Below the pieces are notes generated by a model. It did no database searches. It was not told the origin of the DNA and saw nothing but the letters and a program-made list of their open reading frames with translations. Position numbers and translations under genes: made by a program. A stretch of 64,000 bases of DNA from Streptomyces ureilyticus. Lineage in GTDB: Bacteria; Actinomycetota; Actinomycetes; Streptomycetales; Streptomycetaceae. This document shows, piece by piece, positions 19,335 through 36,688 of the stretch (position 1 is its first letter; every line of letters begins with the position of its first letter). The stretch is taken from the NCBI RefSeq assembly GCF_011045025.1, contig NZ_JAAKZX010000004.1:59427-123426 (forward strand), given 5' to 3'.

Positions 19335-22229
19335 GTGCGTACGAGCGAGGAGATCTACCACCGGGTGCGCTGGGACGCGCGCTTCGACCCGGCCCGCTTC
19401 GTGCTGGGAGTGATGCAGCGCGGCGCCGACCCCAAGCGTGTTCCGCTGCCCGCCTTCGTGCCGGGCGGCGAGATCCCGTGGCACCGGGTGCTGTTCTTCG
19501 AGGCCGACGGCGAGGTGGTGTGGGACCGGTCCACGGGCGTGGACCGGATCGACGCGACGGAGGCCGGGCGGGTTCGGGAGGCACGACGGCTTCGGGCGCC
19601 GTTCTACACGGCCCGTACGCCGTACGCCTGGGACGGCGACGACTGGCGGCCCGCGCGCCCACCCCACGGGACCGCACCCGCCCCGGGCGCTGTGCGGGTC
19701 CTGACCTGGAACACCCTCTGGGACCGGTACGACGCCGACCGCATCGACAGCGCCCGCCGCCGACCTCTGCTCCTGCGGGCCCTGCGGGACGCCGACGTGG
19801 ACGTGATCGCGCTGCAGGAGGTCGAGGCGGAGCTGCTGGGCATGCTGTTGCGGGAGCCGTGGGTCCGGGCGGACTGGACGATCGGCACGGACCCCGGGTC
19901 CGGAGACGTGGACGACTGCGGCCTGCTGCTCCTGAGCCGGTTGCCCGTCCGCGAGGCGGCGCACCACGCACTGGGCCCGCACAAGGCGGTGACCTCACTG
20001 GTCGTGGAGACAGGCACGCGGCCCCTCATCGTCGCCGCGACGCACCTCAGCAGCGACCACTCCGAGAACGGCGCCGACCGCCGCGAAGCCGAACTCACCC
20101 GTATCGCCGAGGGGTTGGCGCCTCTGGACGACGACCTTGTCCTGATGGGCGACTTCAACGACGGCGGCGACACACCGCAAGTGACCCTCGGTATGCGGGA
20201 CGCGTGGAGCGAGACGCACGGCGCCGACGACCGGACGCCGACGTTCGACCCGAGCGCCAACCCATTGGCCGCGGTCTCCTCCCTCACCGGCCGAGTCTCC
20301 CGACTGGACCGGGTGCTGCTGCGCACGGAGGGCCTGCGCGTGCGGCGAGCCGAGCTGTGCGGCAACACTCCCACGGCCGACGGCCTCCACATCTCCGATC
20401 ACTACGGGGTACGCGTCGAGCTGACGGCGCACTCGGCGGACTCGGCCGAGACAGGGGCGTACGACGTCCTCGACGCGCGGCCGACTCCCCGTACGGCCCT
20501 GGCGTGGCTCCCGCCCCAGGAGCTGTGGCCGCCCCTCCAGGACATCCGCCGGAACCACGACCCGCAGATCCACCGCTGGCCCCCACACGTGAACGTCCTC
20601 TTCGGCTTCGTACCGGAGCACGCCTTCGAGCAGGCGGCATCCGTGCTCGCGGCGGCCAGGACGGCTCCCTTCGACGCCCGGCTGGAGGGCGTGAACTGGT
20701 TCGGCCACCGGGACTACGCGACGGTGTGGCTGGACCCGGCGGCGGCCGACGAGGAGCCATGGGCCGAGCTGCACCGCACCCTCGTACGCCACTTCCCCCA
20801 CTGCCGAGGCCGCCACGCGGCCTTCACCCCGCACCTGAGCCTGGGCCGCACCACCGACCCGAACACGCTGGCCGCCGCCTGCGAGGCCCGGCTCACCCCC
20901 ATGCCGGTCCGGATCGGCGAGCTGGCGCTGCTGTCGCGGCGCGGGGACGAGCCGATGCGGTTGCGGGGGACGGTGACGTTGGGCACGGGAGAGGTGCGGT
21001 GGGCGGAGGAGGCCCCGCATCACGGGTACGAGGCTGCCGAGCACTACGGGTACGACGCCGGCGATACGGGCGTGGACTACGGGTTCGGGGACGGGGACGG
21101 GTACGACGCCGTCGACATGGACGTGGCAGACACCGCTGTGGCCGACCGCATCACCCATCGCATCGCGCAGGCCCTCCCCGGCGGCGTCGTCCACGTCGTC
21201 GGCTCCCGGCGCATGGGCTGCGCGCTGCCGGGTGCGGATCTGGACCTGGTGGCGGCGCTCCCCGGCACGGTCGAACTCGCCGCCGTACAGGCGAAGTTGA
21301 CCGAAGCCCTGCCCGAGGCGAGCGACGTACGGGAGGTGGTCGGGGCGCGCGTACCCGGCCTGCGGTTGTGGCTGGACGGGCTGGACGTGGATGTGGTCAT
21401 CGTGGCCACCGGACCGATGGACCCCACCGAGGCGGTGAACCACCGGGCCGAACTGGGCGAGGCGGCGGCGATCGCGCTCAGCGCGGTGAGCGACGCCGAC
21501 GCGCTCCTCGCTTCCGTCGGCACCCACGGACCGGCTTTCGCCCGGCTGGCCACGCAGGTCAAGGCGTGGGCGAAGGCACGCGGCCTGGATTCGGCACCGT
21601 TCGGCGGGCTGCCGGGCCTGGCCTGGTCCGTCCTGGCGGCCCGTACCGCGAGCGAGGCCGGCGACCTGCCCCCGGCCGATCTCCTACGGCACTTCTTCGC
21701 GACGTGGGCGGCCTGGGACTGGCGAGTCCCGGTCGGCGATCCAGGCAAGCGGGGCGAACCGTCTCGCCAGTCCCTCCCCCTCCCGATCACGACGCCGTCC
21801 GACCCGGTCCGCCCCTGCACGGACCAGGTCACGGCGGGCATGCGAGACCTCATCACCCAAGAGCTGTTCCGCGCCTGGGAGTTGCTGGACGCGGCCCCGG
21901 ACCCGTTCCCGTGGCCCGAGCTGCTGTCCCCTCCCCCGCTGCACCGCCGCCACGCGGCCTGGGCGGTCGTGACGGTCGGCCCCGCCGCTGACGCGGGCCG
22001 GGTACGGGGCAGGATGCGAGCCCTGCTGACCGACCTGTCGGACGCGGCACCGGCCGCCCATGCCTGGCCCCGCCCCTTCACCACGGACCCACTCCGCTAC
22101 GCCATCGGCCTGGGCCTCAACCCACCGGCTCCGGACCACCTCGCGGCTGTCGCGAAAAACCGGCTGCGCGGCCTACCGGGGGTGACGCTGAGCAGAGTCG
22201 AGGGCGGCGAAGTCCCGACCTTGCACTGA
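19335..22229 (+). CDS. Four-domain RNA repair protein: MJ1316-EEP-2H-poly(A) polymerase-like
   Basis: A 964-aa multienzyme. Residues 1-95: MJ1316/DUF504 domain ([36 protein letters not shown]), proposed to bind RNA 2',3'-cyclic phosphate ends. Residues 118-365: EEP (DNase I-like) fold with Asn126, Glu162 (LQEVE), His237, Asp273-Asn275 (GDFND), Asp325 and the SDH at 354-356. Residues 385-560: 2H phosphoesterase with HVN at 418-420 and HLS at 500-502. Residues 560-600: Tyr/Gly/Asp-rich linker. Residues 600-964: nucleotidyltransferase with GSRRMG at 623-628, DLD at 635-637 and third acidic site LDVDV near 684-686. These are followed by a poly(A)-polymerase-like helical region. GTG start with GAGGAA overlapping the upstream stop. 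Together with the ligase-kinase it covers end recognition, end healing, nucleotide addition and sealing. The roles are inferred, not tested. Confidence 0.88.
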   Translation: MRTSEEIYHRVRWDARFDPARFVLGVMQRGADPKRVPLPAFVPGGEIPWHRVLFFEADGEVVWDRSTGVDRIDATEAGRVREARRLRAPFYTARTPYAWDGDDWRPARPPHGTAPAPGAVRVLTWNTLWDRYDADRIDSARRRPLLLRALRDADVDVIALQEVEAELLGMLLREPWVRADWTIGTDPGSGDVDDCGLLLLSRLPVREAAHHALGPHKAVTSLVVETGTRPLIVAATHLSSDHSENGADRREAELTRIAEGLAPLDDDLVLMGDFNDGGDTPQVTLGMRDAWSETHGADDRTPTFDPSANPLAAVSSLTGRVSRLDRVLLRTEGLRVRRAELCGNTPTADGLHISDHYGVRVELTAHSADSAETGAYDVLDARPTPRTALAWLPPQELWPPLQDIRRNHDPQIHRWPPHVNVLFGFVPEHAFEQAASVLAAARTAPFDARLEGVNWFGHRDYATVWLDPAAADEEPWAELHRTLVRHFPHCRGRHAAFTPHLSLGRTTDPNTLAAACEARLTPMPVRIGELALLSRRGDEPMRLRGTVTLGTGEVRWAEEAPHHGYEAAEHYGYDAGDTGVDYGFGDGDGYDAVDMDVADTAVADRITHRIAQALPGGVVHVVGSRRMGCALPGADLDLVAALPGTVELAAVQAKLTEALPEASDVREVVGARVPGLRLWLDGLDVDVVIVATGPMDPTEAVNHRAELGEAAAIALSAVSDADALLASVGTHGPAFARLATQVKAWAKARGLDSAPFGGLPGLAWSVLAARTASEAGDLPPADLLRHFFATWAAWDWRVPVGDPGKRGEPSRQSLPLPITTPSDPVRPCTDQVTAGMRDLITQELFRAWELLDAAPDPFPWPELLSPPPLHRRHAAWAVVTVGPAADAGRVRGRMRALLTDLSDAAPAAHAWPRPFTTDPLRYAIGLGLNPPAPDHLAAVAKNRLRGLPGVTLSRVEGGEVPTLH

Positions 22230-22309
22230 TCGTGGCCCGCCTCGTCCCTGTGAACAGGCGCAACGACGCACGCACTTTTTCGTCGATATTCGCCGTTACA
22301 CAGCGCTGT

Positions 22310-23131
<822 letters not shown>

Positions 23132-23183
23132 GCTGAGTACCGGTAAGCCAAGCACCGGCAAGTCGAAGACCCGCAAAACAGCA

Positions 23184-23219
23184 AAAGGGCCCGTACGACC
23201 GAAGTCGTACGGGCCCTTT
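23184..23219. terminator. Bidirectional terminator between tsnR and tuf
   Basis: Perfect 16-bp inverted repeat (23184-23199 with 23204-23219) with CGAA loop. The stem ends in AAA/TTT on both strands, so it can end both the plus-strand tsnR and the minus-strand tuf transcripts. Confidence 0.9.
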
Positions 23220-23259
23220 ATGGAGCTCGCAGCGGAGCTACCAGGTCAAGTCAACAAGC

Positions 23260-24453
<1,194 letters not shown>

Positions 24454-24529
24454 TGGGGTCCTCCTGTGGAGTGGTTCTGTACGCCTTACTCATCGGCGCC
24501 AGGTGATCTTTGCTGGAAAGCCGGGGCCC

Positions 24530-24564
24530 GGGGCACTCCAGCCACGATGGTGACGGAATGCCCC
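24530..24564 (-). promoter_or_regulatory. Hairpin in fusA-tuf spacer
   Basis: Ten-base-pair stem (24530-24539 with 24555-24564, one G-U pair on the minus strand) without a T run. Partial terminator or RNA-processing site that could uncouple tuf from fusA. A minus-strand TTGACT at 24577-24582 could be the -35 of a tuf promoter, but its -10 is poor. Confidence 0.45.
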
Positions 24565-24606
24565 AGCAAGCTCCGGAGTCAAGCCTAAGGCGTGAACTCG
24601 GGTGAG

Positions 24607-26733
24607 TTACTCGCCCTTGGCCTTCGCGATGATCTCCTCGGCGACGTTCCGGGGAACCTCGGCGTAGGAGTCGAACTGCATCGAGTAGCTCGCGCGACCC
24701 GATGTCTTGCTGCGGAGGTCGCCGACGTAGCCGAACATCTCCGACAGCGGAACCAGGCCCTTCACAACGCGGGCACCGGCACGCTCCTCCATGGCCTCGA
24801 TCTGACCACGTCGGGAGTTGATGTCACCGATGACCTCGCCCATGTAGTCCTCGGGCGTGGTGACCTCTACGGCCATCATCGGCTCGAGCAGCACGGGGCT
24901 GGCCTTGCGCGCGGCCTCCTTGAAGGCCTGCGAACCGGCGATCTTGAACGCGAGCTCGGAGGAGTCGACCTCGTGGTAGCCGCCGTCGATGAGCGTGACG
25001 CGAACGCCCGTCATCTCGTAGCCGGCGAGGATGCCGAACTGCATGGCCTCCTGGCAGCCGGCGTCGACCGAAGGGATGTACTCCTTCGGGATGCGACCAC
25101 CGGTCACCTTGTTCACGAACTCGTACGAGGCGTCGCCGCCCTCGATCGGCTCGACCGCGATCTGCACCTTGGCGAACTGACCCGTACCACCGGTCTGCTT
25201 CTTGTGCGTGTAGTCCACACGCTCGACGGCCTTGCGGATCGTCTCGCGGTAGGCCACCTGCGGCTTGCCGACGTTGGCCTCGACCTTGAACTCGCGCTTC
25301 ATGCGGTCGACCAGCACCTCGAGGTGCAGCTCGCCCATGCCGCCGATGATGGTCTGGCCGGTCTCCTCGTCCGAGTGGACCTGGAAGGAGGGGTCCTCCT
25401 CCGCGAGACGCTGGATGGCGACACCCAGCTTCTCCTGGTCACCCTTGGACTTGGGCTCGATGGCGACCTGGATGACCGGCGCCGGGAAGTCCATGGACTC
25501 CAGGATCACCGGCTGCTTGTCGTCGCACAGCGTCTCACCGGTCGTGGTCTGCTTCAGGCCCATCACAGCGACGATGTCGCCGGCGCCCACCGCCGCGATC
25601 TCCTCACGCTTGTTCGCGTGCATACGGTAGATCTTGCCGATGCGCTCCTTCTTGCCCTTGACCGGGTTCAGCACCGCGGTGCCGGTCTCCAGGCGGCCCG
25701 AGTAAACCCGGACGAAGGTGAGCTTGCCCAGGTGCGGGTCGCTCATGATCTTGAAGGCAAGGGCAGACAGCGGCTCGTCCTCGGACGGCTTGCGCTTGAC
25801 GACCAGCTCCGGGTCCTTGACGTCGTGGCCCTCGATGGCCTCGACGTCGAGCGGAGTCGGGAGGTAGCGCACAACCGCGTCGAGCAGGGGCTGGACGCCC
25901 TTGTTCTTGAACGCGGTGCCACAGAACACCGGGGTGACCGTGGTGTCGTTGGACTTGCCGGACGCGATGGTGATGCGACGGATCGCGGCGTACAGCTGCT
26001 CCTCGGTGGGCTCCACGCCCTCCAGGTACAGCTCCATGATCTCTTCGTCGTTCTCCGCGACGGCCTCGAGCAGCTTGCCGCGCCACTCCTCGGCGGCCTC
26101 GGCGTGCGTGGCCGGGATGTCGACGGTGTCGTACATCTCGCCCTTCGCCGCCTCGGCGGACCACACGAGCGCCTTCATGCGGACCAGGTCCACAACGCCC
26201 TTGAAGTCGGCCTCGGCACCGATCGGCAGCTGCATGACGATCGGCTGGGCGCCCAGACGGTCCGAGATCATGTCCACGCAACGGTGGAACTCGGCGCCGG
26301 TACGGTCCAGCTTGTTGACGAAGCAGATGCGCGGCACGCCGTAACGGTCGGCCTGACGCCACACCGTCTCGGACTGCGGCTCGACACCGGCGACACCGTC
26401 GAACACCGTCACGGCACCGTCGAGCACGCGCAGCGAGCGCTCCACCTCGACGGTGAAGTCGACGTGACCCGGGGTGTCGATGATGTTGATGGTGTAGTCG
26501 TCGTTGTTCAGCGGCCAGTGACAGGTGGTGGCAGCGGAGGTGATCGTGATGCCACGCTCCTGCTCCTGCTCCATCCAGTCCATGGTGGCAGCGCCGTCGT
26601 GGACCTCACCGATCTTGTAGGAGACGCCGGTGTAGAACAGGATCCGCTCGGTGGTGGTCGTCTTGCCCGCGTCGATGTGGGCCATGATCCCGATGTTCCG
26701 GACCCTGGCCAGGTCAAGTGAAGTGGTAGCCAT
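24607..26733 (-). CDS. fusA: Translation elongation factor EF-G
   Basis: Translocase GTPase, 708 aa. G1 is [18 protein letters not shown]3 DTPGH, G4 NKLD, followed by domains II-V. It acts at the same GTPase centre (L11 with 23S rRNA) that TsnR modifies. It lies 39 bases after rpsG in the str operon. Confidence 0.99.
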   Translation of the reverse strand: MATTSLDLARVRNIGIMAHIDAGKTTTTERILFYTGVSYKIGEVHDGAATMDWMEQEQERGITITSAATTCHWPLNNDDYTINIIDTPGHVDFTVEVERSLRVLDGAVTVFDGVAGVEPQSETVWRQADRYGVPRICFVNKLDRTGAEFHRCVDMISDRLGAQPIVMQLPIGAEADFKGVVDLVRMKALVWSAEAAKGEMYDTVDIPATHAEAAEEWRGKLLEAVAENDEEIMELYLEGVEPTEEQLYAAIRRITIASGKSNDTTVTPVFCGTAFKNKGVQPLLDAVVRYLPTPLDVEAIEGHDVKDPELVVKRKPSEDEPLSALAFKIMSDPHLGKLTFVRVYSGRLETGTAVLNPVKGKKERIGKIYRMHANKREEIAAVGAGDIVAVMGLKQTTTGETLCDDKQPVILESMDFPAPVIQVAIEPKSKGDQEKLGVAIQRLAEEDPSFQVHSDEETGQTIIGGMGELHLEVLVDRMKREFKVEANVGKPQVAYRETIRKAVERVDYTHKKQTGGTGQFAKVQIAVEPIEGGDASYEFVNKVTGGRIPKEYIPSVDAGCQEAMQFGILAGYEMTGVRVTLIDGGYHEVDSSELAFKIAGSQAFKEAARKASPVLLEPMMAVEVTTPEDYMGEVIGDINSRRGQIEAMEERAGARVVKGLVPLSEMFGYVGDLRSKTSGRASYSMQFDSYAEVPRNVAEEIIAKAKGE

Positions 26734-26772
26734 AAGGCTTCGGTCTTCTCTCGGTCTCGATGTGGGTAGCGA

Positions 26773-27243
26773 CTACCAGCGGTAGTGCGCGAAGGCCTTG
26801 TTGGACTCGGCCATCTTGTGGGTGTCCTCGCGCTTCTTCACGGCCGCGCCGAGGCCGTTCGAGGCGTCCAGAAGTTCGTTGAGCAGACGCTCGGTCATGG
26901 TCTTCTCGCGACGGGCGCGGGAGTAACCGACCAGCCAGCGCAGCGCCAGGGTGTTGGCACGACCGGGCTTGACCTCGATCGGAACCTGGTAGGTGGCGCC
27001 ACCGACACGGCGGGACTTGACCTCGAGGGTCGGCTTGATGTTCTCCAGCGCGCGCTTCAGCGTGATGATCGGGTCGTTGCCCGTCTTCTCACGCAGACCC
27101 TCCATGGCGCCGTACACGATGCGCTCGGCGGTGGAGCGCTTGCCGTTCAGCAGCACCTTGTTGATGAGGGAGGTCACCAGAGGAGAACCGTAGACCGGGT
27201 CGATGATGACCGGGCGCTTCGGGGCGGGGCCCTTACGAGGCAT
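26773..27243 (-). CDS. rpsG: 30S ribosomal protein S7
   Basis: S7 (uS7), head assembly initiator and str-operon repressor in E. coli. 156 aa, start [21 protein letters not shown]. The family's [19 protein letters not shown] is present. It is two bases after rpsL. Confidence 0.98.
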   Translation of the reverse strand: MPRKGPAPKRPVIIDPVYGSPLVTSLINKVLLNGKRSTAERIVYGAMEGLREKTGNDPIITLKRALENIKPTLEVKSRRVGGATYQVPIEVKPGRANTLALRWLVGYSRARREKTMTERLLNELLDASNGLGAAVKKREDTHKMAESNKAFAHYRW

Positions 27244-27245
27244 TC

Positions 27246-27617
27246 TTACTTCTCCTTCTTGGCGCCGTAGCGGCTGCGGGCCTGCTTGCGGTTCTTGACA
27301 CCCTGGGTGTCGAGGGAGCCACGGATGATCTTGTAGCGAACACCCGGCAGGTCCTTCACACGGCCGCCACGCACGAGCACGATGGAGTGCTCCTGCAGGT
27401 TGTGTCCCTCACCCGGAATGTAAGCGGTGACCTCGATCCCGCTGGTCAGACGCACACGCGCGACCTTACGCAGGGCCGAGTTCGGCTTCTTCGGGGTGGT
27501 CGTGAACACACGCGTGCAGACGCCCCGACGCTGAGGGGAACCCTCGAGTGCGGGCGTCTTGTTCTTCTCGACCTTGTCCTGCCGGCCCTTACGGACCAGC
27601 TGCTGGATCGTAGGCAC
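27246..27617 (-). CDS. rpsL: 30S ribosomal protein S12
   Basis: S12 (uS12), the decoding-centre protein that determines streptomycin response. 123 aa. The two streptomycin-resistance regions read [17 protein letters not shown] and [14 protein letters not shown], that is, wild type with the key lysines present. It is first gene of the str operon, with a leader of about 190 bases. Confidence 0.99.
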   Translation of the reverse strand: MPTIQQLVRKGRQDKVEKNKTPALEGSPQRRGVCTRVFTTTPKKPNSALRKVARVRLTSGIEVTAYIPGEGHNLQEHSIVLVRGGRVKDLPGVRYKIIRGSLDTQGVKNRKQARSRYGAKKEK

Positions 27618-27666
27618 TACTTCTCCGGTTTCTGTGTGCCGATGGTGAAGCTAACCTGGAACGTTG

Positions 27667-27691
27667 CCGACCCACGCGGTCGGGTGTGTCG
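27667..27691 (-). promoter_or_regulatory. Leader motif of rpsL, shared with rpsJ
   Basis: The same 25-base element as at 17189-17213, 49 bases upstream of the rpsL start. Its stem pairs 27667-27672 with 27678-27683. The single difference is at 27685 (T instead of C), outside the stem. It lies about 110 bases into the transcript from the candidate promoter. Confidence 0.6.
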
Positions 27692-27810
27692 AATGCTGCA
27701 GATTCCCGCCGCAAGGCAGAAAGGGCGCAGATTACGGTGGCCAGTGACGGATCCCGTTGCGGTCTGAAGGCACGCACGGAAGCCAGGGCACACCCCAGGC
27801 ACAAGGTCTG

Positions 27811-27839
27811 AGCGTACCTACCTCATACGCTGCGGTCAA
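27811..27839 (-). promoter_or_regulatory. Candidate rpsL (str operon) promoter
   Basis: Minus-strand TTGACC (27834-27839) and TACGCT (27811-27816) with a 17-base spacer, a near-ideal principal-sigma promoter. The predicted transcription start is near 27804. Confidence 0.7.
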
Positions 27840-27870
27840 AACAAATGGGCGCCGCCCAGGACCTGGGCTG

Positions 27871-28416
27871 TCAGCCGCCCGATGCTCCCGCCACGATCAT
27901 GAGCATCAGGAACAGGCCCCAGCCCGCGACGGACAGCCAGCCGAGGATGAGTCCGGCCATCGCGAAGCCCTCACCGCTCTCGCCGGTGCGGCGTATCTCG
28001 GTGCGTGCCGTGTGGCCCAGGATCACCGCGGGGAGGCCGGTGATACCGAAGGTCATCGTGGTGAGCACACCGCAGACCATGGAACCGACCGCCTTGCCGT
28101 TGGTGGGTGGCGGCTGTGCGGGCAGGAAGGTCCGCGGTACAGGCATCGAGGCGGCCATGGGCACGGGCATGGGGCCCTGTGGCAGGTCGGCGACGAGCAG
28201 GGCCAGCTCGCCGACCGTACGGGCCTGGTAGGCCCTCGCGATCCGCTTCTCGAGCTCGTCCTGCTGCAGGCGCCCCTCACCGAAGCCCGCTCTGAGCACG
28301 TCGACTGCGCGCTCCCGGTCGGCGTGGGAGGCCAGCATCGACGAACTGCTCTGGCCCTGCCAGGACTGCGGGCTGTTGCCGCCCTGCCACGGCTGCCACT
28401 GCGATGGGTACGACAC
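27871..28416 (-). CDS. DUF1707/DUF4190 membrane protein
   Basis: A 181-aa actinobacterial protein of unknown function. The N-terminal part has the DUF1707 pattern LASHADRERAVDVLRAGFGEGRLQ...ARTVGELALLVADLP. A Pro-rich linker follows. The C-terminal part (about 115-180) is a DUF4190-like two-helix membrane domain (GKAVGSMVCGVLTTMTFGITGLPAVILGH, then a second hydrophobic helix). I chose the GTG at 28416 because GGGGGAGG lies five bases upstream. A longer reading would overlap the rpoC terminator. It sits between rpoC and rpsL without obvious coupling to either. Confidence 0.85.
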   Translation of the reverse strand: MSYPSQWQPWQGGNSPQSWQGQSSSSMLASHADRERAVDVLRAGFGEGRLQQDELEKRIARAYQARTVGELALLVADLPQGPMPVPMAASMPVPRTFLPAQPPPTNGKAVGSMVCGVLTTMTFGITGLPAVILGHTARTEIRRTGESGEGFAMAGLILGWLSVAGWGLFLMLMIVAGASGG

Positions 28417-28526
28417 GGACACCTCCCCCGGGGGCTCAATGCCTCCATCATCCTCTAACGCGCCAATATCGGCATCGGTTCCCTTGCCCGCATTTTCAGT
28501 TCCGTGAAAGCACGCGGCACGCCGAA

Positions 28527-28558
28527 GGGCGGTCACCCCGAACCCGGGGTGACCGCCC
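28527..28558 (-). terminator. rpoC terminator
   Basis: Perfect 14-bp inverted repeat (28527-28540 with 28545-28558) and four-base loop, 19 bases after the rpoC stop. It ends the rplJL-rpoBC transcript. Confidence 0.8.
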
Positions 28559-28577
28559 TCCAACTCAAGCTGCTCGC

Positions 28578-32477
<3,900 letters not shown>

Positions 32478-32571
32478 TATGCGTCAATCCCTCTCAGGGT
32501 TGTAAGTCATGGGGTCTGATACGGGGGTCCTGGGGCCGGCGGCCTTCATGACGAAGGCCGCCGGACTCCCG

Positions 32572-35500
32572 TCAGACCTCTTCGACGCTGCTCGGCTCAC
32601 GCCGGGACAGGTCGATGCCAAGCTCCTCCGCAGCGCGGAAGACGTCCTCGTCCGTGTCGCGCATCTCGATGGACATGCCGTCCGAGGACAGCACCTCCAC
32701 GTTGAGGCACAGGGACTGCATCTCCTTGATGAGCACCTTGAAGGACTCGGGGATGCCGGGCTCGGGAATGTTCTCGCCCTTGACGATGGCCTCGTAGACC
32801 TTCACGCGGCCGGTGACGTCGTCGGACTTGATGGTCAGCAGCTCCTGGAGGGCGTATGCGGCGCCGTAAGCCTCCAGCGCCCACACCTCCATCTCACCGA
32901 ACCGCTGGCCACCGAACTGGGCCTTACCACCCAGCGGCTGCTGGGTGATCATGGAGTACGGACCGGTCGAGCGGGCGTGCAGCTTGTCGTCGACCAGGTG
33001 GTGCAGCTTGAGGATGTACATGTACCCGACCGAGATCGGGTCCGGGAACGGCTCGCCGGAGCGGCCGTCGAACAGACGCGCCTTGCCGGACGGGAGGACC
33101 ATGCGGTCGCCGTCGCGGTTCGGGATGGTGTGCTCCAGCAGACCGGCCAGCTCGTCCTCGCGGGCACCGTCGAAGACCGGGGTCGCCACGTTCGTACGCG
33201 GGTCGACCTGGTCGGCGCCGATGACCTGCAGACGCTCCGCCCACTCGTCGGCGAGTCCGGAGACGTCCCAGCCCTGGCTGGCGAGCCAGCCGAGGTGGAT
33301 CTCCAGTACCTGTCCCGGGTTCATTCGGGACGGCACACCCAGCGGGTTGAGGATGATGTCGACCGGGGTGCCGTCCTCCAAGAACGGCATGTCCTCGATC
33401 GGCAGGATCTTCGAGATGACGCCCTTGTTGCCGTGACGGCCGGCGAGCTTGTCACCGTCGGTGATCTTGCGCTTCTGCGCCACGTACACGCGCACCAGCT
33501 GGTTCACACCGGGGGGCAGCTCGTCGCCCTCCTCGCGGTCGAAGACGCGGACGCCGATGACCTTGCCGATCTCGCCGTGCGGCACCTTCAGCGAGGTGTC
33601 GCGCACTTCGCGCGCCTTCTCACCGAAGATCGCACGGAGCAGGCGCTCCTCCGGCGTCAGCTCGGTCTCACCCTTGGGCGTGACCTTGCCGACGAGGATG
33701 TCGCCGGCGACGACCTCGGCACCGATACGGATGATGCCGCGCTCGTCGAGGTCGGCGAGGACCTCCTCGGAGACGTTCGGGATGTCCCGGGTGATCTCCT
33801 CGGGGCCGAGCTTGGTGTCACGGGCGTCGACCTCGTGCTCCTCGATGTGGATCGAGGAGAGGACGTCGTCCTGAACGAGGCGCTGCGACAGGATGATCGC
33901 GTCCTCGTAGTTGTGGCCTTCCCACGGCATGAAGGCGACGAGCAGGTTCTTGCCCAGCGCCATCTCGCCTTCCTGGGTGGCCGGACCGTCGGCGAGCACC
34001 TGGCTCTCGATGACCCGGTCGCCCTCGTGGACGATGACCTTCTGGTTGACCGAGGTGCCCTGGTTGGAACGGGAGAACTTGGCAACCCGGTACGTGGTGT
34101 ACGTGCCGTCGTCGTTGGCGACCGTGACGTAGTCCGCGGAGACCTCCTGGACCACACCCGCCTTCTCGGCCTTGATGACGTCACCGGCGTCGACGGCGCA
34201 GCGGTACTCCATGCCCGTACCGACGAGGGGGGCCTCGGCGGTGATCAGCGGCACGGCCTGACGCATCATGTTCGCGCCCATGAGGGCACGGTTGGCGTCG
34301 TCGTGCTCGAGGAACGGGATCATGGCGGTCGCGACCGACACCATCTGGCGCGGGGAGACGTCCATGTAGTCGACGTCGTCACCGGGGACGTAGTCGACCT
34401 CGCCACCACGGCGGCGAACCAGCACGCGGGACTCCTCGAACCGCATGTCGTCCGACAGCGGCGCGTTGGCCTGCGCGATGACGAAGCGGTCTTCCTCGTC
34501 GGCGGTCAGGTAGTCGACCTCGTCGGTGACGAAACCGTCGGTGACCCGGCGGTACGGCGTCTCGACGAAGCCGAACGCGTTGACCCGGCCGTACGAGGCG
34601 AGCGAGCCGATCAGGCCGATGTTCGGGCCTTCAGGGGTCTCGATCGGGCACATGCGGCCGTAGTGCGACGGGTGCACGTCACGGACCTCGAAGCCGGCCC
34701 GCTCACGGGAGAGACCACCCGGGCCAAGAGCCGACAGACGGCGCTTGTGGGTGAGACCCGACAGCGGGTTGTTCTGGTCCATGAACTGCGACAGCTGGCT
34801 GGTGCCGAAGAACTCCTTGATGGAGGCGACGACCGGCCGGATGTTGATCAGGGTCTGCGGCGTGATCGCCTCGACGTCCTGAGTCGTCATGCGCTCACGC
34901 ACGACGCGCTCCATACGCGCCAGACCCGTACGGACCTGGTTCTGGATGAGCTCGCCGACGTTACGCAGACGACGGTTGCCGAAGTGGTCGATGTCGTCGG
35001 TCTCGACGACGATCTGCGTGCCGCTGTCGCCGACCGTCTCGGTCTCACCGGCGTGCAGCTTCACCAGGTACTTGATCGTCGAGATGATGTCCTCGACGGT
35101 CAGGATCCCGGCGTCCAGCGGGGCGTCACCGCCCAGCTTCTTGTTGACCTTGTAGCGGCCGACCTTGGCGAGGTCGTAACGCTTGGGGTTGAAGTAGAGG
35201 TTCTCGAGCAGCGTCTGCGCGGCCTCACGGGTCGGGGGCTCGCCCGGACGCAGCTTGCGGTAGATGTCGAGCAGTGCGTCGTCCTGGCCCTGGGTGTGGT
35301 CCTTCTCCAGGGTGGCGCGCATGGACTCGTACTCGCCGAACTCCTCGAGGATCTGCTCGGTCGTCCAACCGAGAGCCTTGAGCAGAACGGTCACGGACTG
35401 CTTGCGCTTACGGTCGATGCGTACGCCGACCATGTCGCGCTTGTCGATCTCCATCTCCAGCCAGGCACCCCGGGACGGGATGACCTTCGCGGAGAAGATG

Positions 35501-36057
35501 TCCTTGTCGGACGTCTTGTCGATGGAGGAGTCGAAGTAGACACCCGGCGAACGGACCAGCTGCGACACCACGACACGCTCGGTGCCGTTGATGACGAAGG
35601 TGCCCTTGCCGGTCATGAGCGGGAAGTCGCCCATGAAGACGGTCTGGGACTTGATCTCGCCGGTCTCGTTGTTGGTGAACTCGGCGGTGACGAAGAGCGG
35701 GGCGGCGTACGTGAAGTCGCGCTCCTTGCACTCGTCGATGGAGTTCTTCGGAGGCTCGAAACGGTGGTCGCGGAAGGTCAGCGACATCGACCCGGAGAAA
35801 TCCTCAATCGGAGAGATCTCCTCGAAGATCTCCTCCAGGCCGGACTTGGTGGGGACGTCCTGTCCACTGTCCAGAGCCGCCTCGACACGAGCCTTCCACG
35901 CGTCGTTACCGAGCAGCCAGTCGAAGCTTTCGGTCTGCAGCGCAAGAAGGTTCGGAACCTCGAGGGGCTCCTTGATCTTTGCAAAGGAGATGCGCAGCGG
36001 GGCAGTGCTGGCGCCGTTGTTCGTATTCGCGGTCGAGGCAGTGCGCGAGGCGGCCAA
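32572..36057 (-). CDS. rpoB: RNA polymerase beta subunit
   Basis: 1161 aa when started at the TTG at 36057, the length known for S. coelicolor RpoB. GGAAGGA lies about seven bases upstream, and the protein then begins with the conserved [13 protein letters not shown]. An in-frame ATG 29 codons earlier lacks family similarity. The rifampicin region ([31 protein letters not shown]) shows no resistance substitution, so the strain should be rifampicin-sensitive at this locus. An attenuator-like hairpin lies in the 631-base spacer upstream. Confidence 0.98.
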   Translation of the reverse strand: MAASRTASTANTNNGASTAPLRISFAKIKEPLEVPNLLALQTESFDWLLGNDAWKARVEAALDSGQDVPTKSGLEEIFEEISPIEDFSGSMSLTFRDHRFEPPKNSIDECKERDFTYAAPLFVTAEFTNNETGEIKSQTVFMGDFPLMTGKGTFVINGTERVVVSQLVRSPGVYFDSSIDKTSDKDIFSAKVIPSRGAWLEMEIDKRDMVGVRIDRKRKQSVTVLLKALGWTTEQILEEFGEYESMRATLEKDHTQGQDDALLDIYRKLRPGEPPTREAAQTLLENLYFNPKRYDLAKVGRYKVNKKLGGDAPLDAGILTVEDIISTIKYLVKLHAGETETVGDSGTQIVVETDDIDHFGNRRLRNVGELIQNQVRTGLARMERVVRERMTTQDVEAITPQTLINIRPVVASIKEFFGTSQLSQFMDQNNPLSGLTHKRRLSALGPGGLSRERAGFEVRDVHPSHYGRMCPIETPEGPNIGLIGSLASYGRVNAFGFVETPYRRVTDGFVTDEVDYLTADEEDRFVIAQANAPLSDDMRFEESRVLVRRRGGEVDYVPGDDVDYMDVSPRQMVSVATAMIPFLEHDDANRALMGANMMRQAVPLITAEAPLVGTGMEYRCAVDAGDVIKAEKAGVVQEVSADYVTVANDDGTYTTYRVAKFSRSNQGTSVNQKVIVHEGDRVIESQVLADGPATQEGEMALGKNLLVAFMPWEGHNYEDAIILSQRLVQDDVLSSIHIEEHEVDARDTKLGPEEITRDIPNVSEEVLADLDERGIIRIGAEVVAGDILVGKVTPKGETELTPEERLLRAIFGEKAREVRDTSLKVPHGEIGKVIGVRVFDREEGDELPPGVNQLVRVYVAQKRKITDGDKLAGRHGNKGVISKILPIEDMPFLEDGTPVDIILNPLGVPSRMNPGQVLEIHLGWLASQGWDVSGLADEWAERLQVIGADQVDPRTNVATPVFDGAREDELAGLLEHTIPNRDGDRMVLPSGKARLFDGRSGEPFPDPISVGYMYILKLHHLVDDKLHARSTGPYSMITQQPLGGKAQFGGQRFGEMEVWALEAYGAAYALQELLTIKSDDVTGRVKVYEAIVKGENIPEPGIPESFKVLIKEMQSLCLNVEVLSSDGMSIEMRDTDEDVFRAAEELGIDLSRREPSSVEEV

Positions 36058-36688
36058 GAGGGGGTCCTTCCGAGGGCTCGGACTCACTACGCGCGTACCG
36101 GTCCCAAGCCGGGCACAGAGACAGACGTTTCCTGAATCAGCCAACGAAGGCCAGGTCAGAACCGTTTCAATCCACAGTGCTCAAGCGAGGGCATGCCCCT
36201 GGTGACGGGCAGGAGGCAGCTAACAGGCAGCGCAAAGGGTCAGTGTAGCCACTTGGCCCACTGATGTCCAGTTCGGGTTTTTGAAGACCCTCGTTGTTCT
36301 CAACCCCTGCTGCAAGCCACGCCCTCAATGCACATCGATACTTCCCTCTTCGCCGTCGATCCATGCCTCGGATCCGGATCGTTGTGACGACGCGTCCTGA
36401 GAATTGCGCGCTGCGTGCGGTTCGTCAAGGCCCCCCAAGCCCAAACCGGGTGCTGCGATCGTCACTTGCAGCCCGGTCTGCTGCCCGTCACCGAGGCGGC
36501 CGGAGGCACAACGAAGATCACCATACTCGCCGCCACCTACAGCGCAAGGCAGCCGCCACGGCACCCCCTCGAACGCCGAAGAGCGACCACCCAACTGGGT
36601 GATCGCTCCTCAGTGCGTCCGCGTTACAGCCCTGCGGGAGAGCTGCGTCACGGGAAGTCGCCGTGCGGCCGCGGCCGCACTTGGAGAC
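36058..36688. other. 631-bp rplL-rpoB spacer
   Basis: Long leader between rplL and rpoB on the minus strand. Apart from the hairpin at 36581-36608 I see no gene. The open frames on both strands here have poor codon bias. Attenuation and an internal promoter are known in this spacer in other bacteria, but I could not identify promoter boxes. Confidence 0.6.
36581..36608 (-). terminator. Attenuator-like hairpin between rplL and rpoB
   Basis: Twelve-base-pair stem (36581-36592 with 36597-36608, one G-U pair on the minus strand), about 80 bases after rplL. It probably lowers rpoBC transcription relative to rplJL. Confidence 0.6.

Noticed and set aside
18665..21991. 1108-codon plus-strand frame across both RNA-repair genes
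   Set aside because: Arg/Gly/Pro-rich translation with no domain. The other plus-strand frames carry the ligase, kinase, MJ1316, EEP, 2H and nucleotidyltransferase motifs in order.
32509..36135. Very long plus-strand open frame opposite rpoB
   Set aside because: Same artefact. rpoB accounts for the whole stretch.
36058..36144. Upstream start for rpoB
   Set aside because: The extra 29 codons do not resemble RpoB. The TTG at 36057 has a strong ribosome-binding site and gives the known 1161-aa length.
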